Below, in pieces: positions 1-4,997 of a stretch of 11,405 nt of DNA (position 1 is the first letter of the stretch; the number at the start of each line of letters is the position of its first letter). Origin of the DNA: an uncultured Collinsella sp. (GTDB taxonomy: Bacteria; Actinomycetota; Coriobacteriia; Coriobacteriales; Coriobacteriaceae); the NCBI GenBank assembly GCA_902478945.1, contig CABSMX010000067.1, forward strand, positions 1 to 11,405. The letters are read 5' to 3'. The position numbers and the translations under genes were made by a program. The notes under the pieces were generated by a model. The model was not told the DNA's origin. It ran no database searches and worked only from the letters and a program-made list of their open reading frames with translations.

Positions 1-1267
1 CTTAGAGGTCCTCGCGCCAGAAGGGCATGCTCATGCAGCGCGGGCCGCCGCGGCCGCGGGAGAGCTCGGCGGAGGGCACGACGAGAAGGTCCAGGCCCTC
101 CTTGTACAGCACGTCGTTGGTGACGGTGTTGCGGGCGTAGACGCAGATCTTGCCGGGCTCGACGCACAGGGTGTTGGAGCCGTCGTTCCACTGCTCGCGG
201 GAGGCCGCGATCGGGTCGCCGCCGCCGCAGGGGATCAGCTTGACCTGGTCGACGCCGGTGGCGTCCTCCAGGACGTGCTCGAGGGTGTCCTCGATCAGGC
301 GGATGTTCACGTCGCCCGGGTTCTTGCCGGCGGTCAGCTCGTAGACGCGCAGGGTGCCCATGATGGCGGGGTGGATCGTGAACTTATCGACGTCGATCTG
401 GGTGAAGACCGTGTCGAGGTGCATGAAGGCGCGCGAGACCGGGATGTCGAAGGCAAGGATGCGCTCGACCTTGGAGTCGGAGTTCCAGAAGATGTTCTGG
501 GCCATGACGTCGATAGCGGCGGCCTGGGTGCGCTGGGAGATGCCGACGGCGAGGGTCTTCTCGTTGATGTTCAGCACGTCGCCGCCCTCGGTGTGGAACT
601 GGCAGTCGCGGCGGAAGTACAGGGAGACGTCCTTGTAGTCGGGGTGGTACTTGAAGACGTACTTGCCGTACAGGGTCTCGCGGTTGCGGGTGACCGAGTA
701 CATGCGGTTGAGGTTGACGCCCTCGCCGACGACCGCGAACGGGTCGCGGGTGAAGTAGAGGTTGGGCATCGGGTCGATGATCAGGTCGGACTCGGACTCG
801 GAGTTGACCAGGGAGTCGAGGGTCGTGGACGCCGTGAGGGGCATGTCGATCTCGGCCTTGGTCATGCCGGCCATGGTCTTCTTGACGAACTCGAGGTTGT
901 CCTCGATGGAGTCCAGCTTCTCGCGGACGATCTGCGGCATGTGCTGGCCGCGGATGCCGGCCTCGGCGATGTACTGGTCGGTGAACTCGGCGCGGGCGCC
1001 GGGGACCTGGTCGAACACCTCGGCGACGAGGTTCTCGAGGTAGAGCACCTCGACGCCCTGGTCCCTCAGGATCTGGGCGAAGGTGTCGTGCTCCTGCTGC
1101 GCGACCTCCAGGAACGGGACGTCGTCGAACAGGAGTCGCTCGAGCTCGTCGGGCGGCAGGTTGAGGAGCTCGTCGCCGGGACGGTGCAGGCAGACCTTCC
1201 TGAGCTTGCCGATCTCGGAAGGCACGTGCAGACCTTTCGTCATGGCCTCCTACCTTTCTTTCGGGCC
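1..1267. repeat. 1267-bp perfect direct repeat, unit A (arcA copy 1)
   Basis: Bases 1-1267 equal 3206-4472 (offset 3205) as far as I can read; overlapping translations on both strands also agree. The unit covers the arcA coding region, the ribosome binding site and half of leader hairpin II. The left limit is unknown because the window begins here. To the right, identity drops abruptly at 1268 to a diverged but alignable upstream region. Confidence 0.95.
2..1243 (-). CDS. arcA: Arginine deiminase, copy 1 (complete)
   Basis: Hydrolyses L-arginine to L-citrulline and ammonia, the first step of the cytosolic arginine deiminase pathway that yields ATP and raises pH. The 413 residues match the usual family length. 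The active-site set is visible: FTRDP at 164-168 (Asp167), HTEGGD at 217-222 (Glu219), HLD at 275-277 (His275, Asp277), and nucleophile Cys403 in the C-terminal GGPRCMSMPFWRED. Start ATG fits the family N-terminus and follows AGGAGG (1246-1251) only 2 nt away; a weaker AAAGG lies further back. The stop codon occupies bases 2-4, so the gene is complete but nothing downstream is visible. Codon use is strongly GC-ending, suggesting high expression. It is identical to copy 2 at 3207-4448. arcB, arcC and arcD are not seen, though they could lie left of the window. Confidence 0.96.
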   Translation of the reverse strand: MTKGLHVPSEIGKLRKVCLHRPGDELLNLPPDELERLLFDDVPFLEVAQQEHDTFAQILRDQGVEVLYLENLVAEVFDQVPGARAEFTDQYIAEAGIRGQHMPQIVREKLDSIEDNLEFVKKTMAGMTKAEIDMPLTASTTLDSLVNSESESDLIIDPMPNLYFTRDPFAVVGEGVNLNRMYSVTRNRETLYGKYVFKYHPDYKDVSLYFRRDCQFHTEGGDVLNINEKTLAVGISQRTQAAAIDVMAQNIFWNSDSKVERILAFDIPVSRAFMHLDTVFTQIDVDKFTIHPAIMGTLRVYELTAGKNPGDVNIRLIEDTLEHVLEDATGVDQVKLIPCGGGDPIAASREQWNDGSNTLCVEPGKICVYARNTVTNDVLYKEGLDLLVVPSAELSRGRGGPRCMSMPFWREDL

Positions 1268-1310
1268 CCTGTCAGGGCCGATTCGTTAGCGCCCCTCCGT
1301 GTGAGGCGTT
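1261..1310 (-). promoter_or_regulatory. Structured 5' leader of arcA copy 1 (two hairpins)
   Basis: Between the predicted transcription start and the ribosome binding site the transcript can form two hairpins. Hairpin I spans 1288-1310: arm AGCGCCCC (plus-strand letters) pairs with GAGGCGTT at 7 of 8 positions, counting G-U, with a 7-nt loop. Hairpin II spans 1261-1281: TCGGGCCC pairs with GGGCCGA, with one bulged base and a CTGTCA loop. The same two hairpins occur upstream of copy 2 with changed but still pairing arms. No oligo-U run follows, so they do not look like terminators; mRNA stabilisation or translational control is an inference. Confidence 0.5.
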
Positions 1311-1325
1311 ATTGCTGACGACATA

Positions 1326-1392
1326 TTTATATCCAAAATCAATCCATACTTCCACCTCGCCCCCGAACGGTTTTATATGAGGGGTGAACGGC
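1326..1392 (-). promoter_or_regulatory. Promoter and tandem LytTR-like operator of arcA copy 1
   Basis: On the minus strand a -10 box TATAAA (1326-1331) lies 83 bp upstream of the arcA start, with no good -35 box. Thirty-one bp further upstream is ACCGTTCGG (1363-1371), then a 12-bp spacer, then GCCGTTCAC (1384-1392). Direct repeats of this form, 21 bp start to start, fit the LytTR-domain regulator consensus [TA][AC][CA]GTTN[AG][TG]; the proximal repeat fits fully, the distal one misses two flanking positions. Copy 2 has the same elements at exactly the same distances. A missing -35 box with tandem repeats just upstream suggests an activator-dependent promoter. The binding protein is not encoded in the window. 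Confidence 0.5.
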
Positions 1393-1619
1393 ATACACAT
1401 ATACTTCACGCATGGCATACTTTGATTAAATAAAGTGGATTTACGTGCTTAAACGCTTTTTAACCGCAAGATCAATTGAAACTAACCTTTGTTAAACCAC
1501 CCCCAAATTGCATATTTCACGCAACGATATGAATATAATTCGCAATTCTCGCTGTGTCTCAACCATTTTGATTTTTATTCAGAATAAAGTTCGTCCTATT
1601 CATTTTTGGCAAACAGATT

Positions 1620-1649
1620 ACCGTTTACCAGACGTTGGATACCGTTTAC
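1620..1649 (+). promoter_or_regulatory. Third LytTR-like tandem repeat, orientation opposite to the arcA operators
   Basis: ACCGTTTAC occurs at 1620-1628 and again at 1641-1649 with a 12-bp spacer, the same 9+12+9 layout as the arcA operators. The repeat is exact over 11 bp (TACCGTTTACC). Both units match the LytTR consensus at 8 of 9 positions; the last C departs from T/G. The units read on the plus strand, whereas the arcA operators read on the minus strand. The nearest plus-strand -10-like hexamer is TATAAG (1661-1666), much closer than in the arcA promoters, and no plus-strand gene follows. It may be a distal arcA-1 site, a promoter for an unseen RNA, or chance. Confidence 0.4.
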
Positions 1650-1727
1650 CGGAAGCTCAGTATAAGGCCCGTCGAATACCCGATCGATCTTGCGTCTCCA
1701 TTTGTAACAACTTGTCTTTTTCGGCGG

Positions 1728-1768
1728 CAAAGACAAACAGACCCGTTCCCCAAAAAGGGAGCGGGTCT
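1728..1768 (-). terminator. Intrinsic terminator of the aminotransferase gene
   Basis: A 12-bp stem (1739-1750 with 1757-1768) has one G-T pair and a six-base loop CAAAAA. Read on the minus strand it is followed by the T-rich run GTTTGTCTTT. It begins 55 bp after the aminotransferase stop codon. The plus-strand side has no T run, so it probably acts on leftward transcripts and insulates arcA-1. Confidence 0.75.
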
Positions 1769-1823
1769 GCATTCGGTACACCTAGGGTCCAGTAAGGTTT
1801 AGGCCTTCGAGAACCTCAAGGAA

Positions 1824-2948
1824 CTAGCGATCGAACTCGGCCAGCGCCTCGCCCAGAAGCCTCAGGCCCTCGCGAAGAACATCTTCGCTCGCGCAGTAGC
1901 CCAGGCGCGCTCCGCAGGGAAGCTCAAAACGGCTACCGGGGACCAACAGCACTCCCCTATCGGCCAGCAGGCGCTTGCAGAACTCCTCGTCATCCTTGGG
2001 AATATCCAGCTGGATAAACGAGGTGGACACGCCCTGCGGGGCCGTCCAGGAAACACGATGCTGCGTATCGATCCAAGCCTGTGCGATATCGCGGTTACCA
2101 AACACGATCTTGCGATTGCGCTCGAGGATCTTGTCCTTGTGCTCAAGCACATAGGTCGCCAGGGCATCGTTGAACACGCCGCCGCAGATCATGGTGTAAT
2201 CGCGATAGGTACGGATGCGGTTGGACACCTCTTCGTCGGCCACGACCCAGCCCACGCGGGCCGCGGGCGTCGAATAGGTCTTGGACACCGAGTTGGTGAC
2301 AATGGCCCTCTCGTACACGTCGGCCATCGACATAAAGGACTCGGTGTTCTCGAGCGGCAGATACACCTCGTCGCACAGCACGTAGGCGCCAACCGAACGG
2401 GCAATCTCGGCAATCTGACCGAGCGCATCGGCATCGAGCACCGTACCGATGGGGTTCGATGCGTTATTGATGCAGATGAGCTTCGTGTTGGGACGAACGA
2501 GGCGCTTGAGCTGTTCGATATCGGGTTTCCATCCGAGCCCCTCGCGAAGCTCCCAATACTCGACCTCGGCACCGAGCGTACGCGGAATCTCATAGAGCGG
2601 CGCATAGGTAGGCCACTCGGCAATCACGTGATCGCCGGGCTCGACAACGGCCATGATGGCGTTGAGGTTGGCACCCGTGCAGCCATTGGTCTGCAGAATG
2701 TGATCGGGATTGACCTCGCGACGATACAGCTTGGCGACCTCGACCTTAAACTCCGGCGAACCCTCGATCCAGCCGTAGTTCATCTTCTCGCGATCAAGGC
2801 GCTCGTAGAACGTGGCGCCGTCCCGCTCGTCAAGCGCACGAAGCTCGCCCATGGTCAGCGACGAAATCGTCGACTGGGCAATGTCCCACGTAGCGCTCTT
2901 CTCCCAAACGTTAAGCCACTCCTCAACGCCAATCGTCTTGATATCCAT
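1824..2948 (-). CDS. Fold-type I PLP-dependent aminotransferase (class I/II)
   Basis: A 374-residue cytosolic enzyme of the aspartate aminotransferase superfamily. Visible motifs: TGAN at 91-94 (cofactor phosphate loop), PTY at 113-115 (ring-stacking Tyr), SNPIG at 164-168, CDEVY at 192-196 (Asp193 to the pyridine nitrogen), SKTY with Schiff-base Lys223, Arg231 (phosphate) and Arg348 in GARLGY (substrate carboxylate). All catalytic residues are present, so it should be active. Start ATG has GGAG 7 nt upstream. It has its own terminator and lies between two arginine deiminase genes, all on the minus strand. From memory the sequence recalls proteins annotated as capreomycidine synthase-like, an arginine-derived chemistry, but I cannot confirm this and the substrate is unknown. 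Action on arginine, citrulline or ornithine is only a hypothesis from context. Confidence 0.88.
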   Translation of the reverse strand: MDIKTIGVEEWLNVWEKSATWDIAQSTISSLTMGELRALDERDGATFYERLDREKMNYGWIEGSPEFKVEVAKLYRREVNPDHILQTNGCTGANLNAIMAVVEPGDHVIAEWPTYAPLYEIPRTLGAEVEYWELREGLGWKPDIEQLKRLVRPNTKLICINNASNPIGTVLDADALGQIAEIARSVGAYVLCDEVYLPLENTESFMSMADVYERAIVTNSVSKTYSTPAARVGWVVADEEVSNRIRTYRDYTMICGGVFNDALATYVLEHKDKILERNRKIVFGNRDIAQAWIDTQHRVSWTAPQGVSTSFIQLDIPKDDEEFCKRLLADRGVLLVPGSRFELPCGARLGYCASEDVLREGLRLLGEALAEFDR

Positions 2949-3104
2949 GGCTAGGCTCCAATCGCTAGAATACGGGAATGATGCCGGAAAAGGTCATGGG
3001 AATCGAGATGATGCCCAAAAGGCAAAGAAGCCGACACCGTTGGGGTATCAACGTGACTGCCCCTAGACATATGGCCCACTTTTCTGATGTTAATTTAGCG
3101 TCAT

Positions 3105-3145
3105 TAGACAAGAATGGGACGGTGCGAAAAACCCGCACCGCCCCA
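3105..3145 (-). terminator. Intrinsic terminator of arcA copy 2
   Basis: A 12-bp stem (3115-3126 with 3134-3145) with one A-C mismatch closes a 7-nt loop. On the minus strand it is followed by TTCTTGTCTAATG, a T-rich tail. It lies about 60 bp past the arcA-2 stop codon, so arcA-2 should end before the aminotransferase gene, whose start is at 2948. The plus-strand side lacks a T run. Confidence 0.75.
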
Positions 3146-3152
3146 TTGGGAG

Positions 3153-3197
3153 ACATCTAATGGCAGCTAGATGTTTGTATTAAGACCCGTACGGTCT
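3153..3197. repeat. Two small inverted repeats downstream of arcA copy 2
   Basis: Between the arcA-2 stop and its terminator lie ACATCTA (3153-3159) with TAGATGT (3168-3174) around an 8-nt loop, and AGACC (3183-3187) with GGTCT (3193-3197) around CGTAC. Both stems are perfect but short. They would sit in the 3' untranslated part of the arcA-2 mRNA. Their role is unknown. The matching stretch for copy 1 lies outside the window. Confidence 0.4.
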
Positions 3198-3205
3198 ATG
3201 AAAAC

Positions 3206-4472
3206 CTTAGAGGTCCTCGCGCCAGAAGGGCATGCTCATGCAGCGCGGGCCGCCGCGGCCGCGGGAGAGCTCGGCGGAGGGCACGACGAGAAGGTCCAGG
3301 CCCTCCTTGTACAGCACGTCGTTGGTGACGGTGTTGCGGGCGTAGACGCAGATCTTGCCGGGCTCGACGCACAGGGTGTTGGAGCCGTCGTTCCACTGCT
3401 CGCGGGAGGCCGCGATCGGGTCGCCGCCGCCGCAGGGGATCAGCTTGACCTGGTCGACGCCGGTGGCGTCCTCCAGGACGTGCTCGAGGGTGTCCTCGAT
3501 CAGGCGGATGTTCACGTCGCCCGGGTTCTTGCCGGCGGTCAGCTCGTAGACGCGCAGGGTGCCCATGATGGCGGGGTGGATCGTGAACTTATCGACGTCG
3601 ATCTGGGTGAAGACCGTGTCGAGGTGCATGAAGGCGCGCGAGACCGGGATGTCGAAGGCAAGGATGCGCTCGACCTTGGAGTCGGAGTTCCAGAAGATGT
3701 TCTGGGCCATGACGTCGATAGCGGCGGCCTGGGTGCGCTGGGAGATGCCGACGGCGAGGGTCTTCTCGTTGATGTTCAGCACGTCGCCGCCCTCGGTGTG
3801 GAACTGGCAGTCGCGGCGGAAGTACAGGGAGACGTCCTTGTAGTCGGGGTGGTACTTGAAGACGTACTTGCCGTACAGGGTCTCGCGGTTGCGGGTGACC
3901 GAGTACATGCGGTTGAGGTTGACGCCCTCGCCGACGACCGCGAACGGGTCGCGGGTGAAGTAGAGGTTGGGCATCGGGTCGATGATCAGGTCGGACTCGG
4001 ACTCGGAGTTGACCAGGGAGTCGAGGGTCGTGGACGCCGTGAGGGGCATGTCGATCTCGGCCTTGGTCATGCCGGCCATGGTCTTCTTGACGAACTCGAG
4101 GTTGTCCTCGATGGAGTCCAGCTTCTCGCGGACGATCTGCGGCATGTGCTGGCCGCGGATGCCGGCCTCGGCGATGTACTGGTCGGTGAACTCGGCGCGG
4201 GCGCCGGGGACCTGGTCGAACACCTCGGCGACGAGGTTCTCGAGGTAGAGCACCTCGACGCCCTGGTCCCTCAGGATCTGGGCGAAGGTGTCGTGCTCCT
4301 GCTGCGCGACCTCCAGGAACGGGACGTCGTCGAACAGGAGTCGCTCGAGCTCGTCGGGCGGCAGGTTGAGGAGCTCGTCGCCGGGACGGTGCAGGCAGAC
4401 CTTCCTGAGCTTGCCGATCTCGGAAGGCACGTGCAGACCTTTCGTCATGGCCTCCTACCTTTCTTTCGGGCC
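3206..4472. repeat. 1267-bp perfect direct repeat, unit B (arcA copy 2)
   Basis: Second unit of the arcA repeat. The base before it (3205, C) and the sequence to its left are unique in the window. On its right, identity stops at 4472, yet short shared blocks continue at the same offset: ACCTCGCCCCCGAACGGT (4559-4576 and 1354-1371) and TTATATCCAAA (4532-4542 and 1327-1337). The original duplication was therefore larger than the identical block. Confidence 0.95.
3207..4448 (-). CDS. arcA: Arginine deiminase, copy 2 (complete)
   Basis: The protein is identical to copy 1 in all 413 residues, with the same catalytic set (Asp167, Glu219, His275, Asp277, Cys403), so it should make the same enzyme: L-arginine to L-citrulline plus ammonia. 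The DNA identity covers the gene plus 24 bp upstream and stops at 4472. Start ATG and the AGGAGG site 2 nt before it are shared with copy 1. This copy has its own promoter, leader and terminator and therefore looks monocistronic. It is transcribed divergently from ppk across a 549-bp gap. Two identical copies raise gene dosage, but their different upstream regions leave room for different expression timing. Confidence 0.96.
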   Translation of the reverse strand: MTKGLHVPSEIGKLRKVCLHRPGDELLNLPPDELERLLFDDVPFLEVAQQEHDTFAQILRDQGVEVLYLENLVAEVFDQVPGARAEFTDQYIAEAGIRGQHMPQIVREKLDSIEDNLEFVKKTMAGMTKAEIDMPLTASTTLDSLVNSESESDLIIDPMPNLYFTRDPFAVVGEGVNLNRMYSVTRNRETLYGKYVFKYHPDYKDVSLYFRRDCQFHTEGGDVLNINEKTLAVGISQRTQAAAIDVMAQNIFWNSDSKVERILAFDIPVSRAFMHLDTVFTQIDVDKFTIHPAIMGTLRVYELTAGKNPGDVNIRLIEDTLEHVLEDATGVDQVKLIPCGGGDPIAASREQWNDGSNTLCVEPGKICVYARNTVTNDVLYKEGLDLLVVPSAELSRGRGGPRCMSMPFWREDL

Positions 4473-4513
4473 TTACTGGCCGAATGTATCAGCGCCCCTC
4501 CATATGGGACACT
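4466..4513 (-). promoter_or_regulatory. Structured 5' leader of arcA copy 2 (two hairpins)
   Basis: Hairpin I (4491-4513): AGCGCCCC pairs with GGGACACT over 8 bp, counting G-U, with a 7-nt loop; total length is 23 nt, as in copy 1. Hairpin II (4466-4483): TCGGGCC pairs with GGCCGA with one bulged base and loop TTACT. Compared with copy 1, one arm of hairpin I changed at several positions, all but one still pairing in both, and hairpin II lost one base pair symmetrically. This pattern supports a real RNA structure in front of the arcA ribosome binding site. Confidence 0.5.
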
Positions 4514-4530
4514 GCTTGCTGACAGCTCTA

Positions 4531-4597
4531 GTTATATCCAAATTCCATTCGTAATGCTACCTCGCCCCCGAACGGTCAACAAAGTGCGATGAACGGT
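4531..4597 (-). promoter_or_regulatory. Promoter and tandem LytTR-like operator of arcA copy 2
   Basis: On the minus strand -10 box TATAAC (4531-4536) lies 83 bp from the arcA start, as in copy 1. Then 31 bp, then ACCGTTCGG (4568-4576), a 12-bp spacer and ACCGTTCAT (4589-4597). Both repeats match the LytTR consensus [TA][AC][CA]GTTN[AG][TG] at every position and have the expected 12-bp spacing. There is no good -35 box. If transcription starts about 7 nt after the -10 box, the repeats are near -48 and -69, a usual place for an activator. Confidence 0.55.
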
Positions 4598-4971
4598 ATA
4601 TCGCATATGATTCCCCATGATGCACTTCAGTTTCGTAAAGCAGATTTTCCTAGGTAAACGTTATTTTTCTAGGAAATCAAGCTTGAACACTCAAAGTTAT
4701 CCATGATTCAAAATTGCATAGTGAAAACGGTTTTCTGCATATAAATGACGCTTGCCCTCGATTCGACCTACATTCGATTATATTCAGCTTGCTATCATTC
4801 TTATTCATACATTCTCACCAGTTGAGTGAGGATATGGATCGCTTGCGAACGAGCAGGGCGCCAGTCCTATGACTTGTCAGCGTAAGAAGTAGGTAAAGAT
4901 ACCGTTCACGCGATACGTCCGTGCCAGCGGTCGACTAAATTGAGACAATAGTGAATTAGAGTTAGGCTACC

Positions 4972-4986
4972 GTCCCCTGCGGGGAC
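4972..4986 (+). promoter_or_regulatory. Small hairpin in the ppk leader
   Basis: GTCCCC (4972-4977), loop TGC, GGGGAC (4981-4986) forms a perfect 6-bp stem ending 11 nt before the annotated ppk start. No T run follows, so it is not a terminator. It may affect translation initiation, given the weak Shine-Dalgarno sequence next to it. Confidence 0.4.
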
Positions 4987-4997
4987 TGAACGGACAG

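Larger units (their letters stand above)
1244..1823. other. 580-bp AT-rich gap between arcA-1 and the aminotransferase gene
   Basis: No convincing gene is present. The gap holds the arcA-1 leader and promoter (1261-1392), a stretch homologous to the copy-2 upstream region as far as AAATTGCATA at 1505-1514, an opposite-facing LytTR-like repeat pair (1620-1649), and the aminotransferase terminator (1739-1768). A 95-codon plus-strand frame (1508-1795) runs through the terminator hairpin and has no plausible ribosome binding site. Confidence 0.7.
4449..4997. other. 549-bp divergent gap between arcA-2 and ppk
   Basis: No gene is seen. The left part holds the arcA-2 leader and promoter, with homology to the arcA-1 upstream region extending to AAATTGCATA at 4711-4720. 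The rest is AT-rich. A weak plus-strand promoter for ppk is possible: TTGAGA (4940-4945), 17-bp spacer, TAGGCT (4963-4968). A single ACCGTTCAC occurs at 4901-4909 without a partner 21 bp away. Confidence 0.6.

Noticed and set aside
1508..1795. Plus-strand 95-codon frame and overlapping minus-strand 61-codon frame in the arcA-1/aminotransferase gap
   Set aside because: Both run through the terminator hairpin and the direct repeats, lack ribosome binding sites, and show no protein-like features; the apparent YRLP repeat is just the translated DNA repeat.
1..4472. Composite transposon flanked by two direct repeats
   Set aside because: The repeats are whole arcA genes, with no transposase, terminal inverted repeats or target duplication; duplication with gene conversion fits better.
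3171..4592. Long plus-strand open frames over both arcA genes (473 and 347 codons)
   Set aside because: They are antisense shadows created by GC-biased codons; the translation is low-complexity V/D/L/G-rich and matches no family, while the minus strand encodes a full arginine deiminase with all active-site residues.
4777..4782. Perfect minus-strand TATAAT as an extra arcA-2 promoter
   Set aside because: No -35 box at suitable spacing and no counterpart at the same place upstream of arcA-1; the region is AT-rich, so the match is weak evidence.
4901..4909. Single ACCGTTCAC upstream of ppk as a LytTR site
   Set aside because: No second unit occurs 21 bp away on either side, so it is only a half-site and probably chance.
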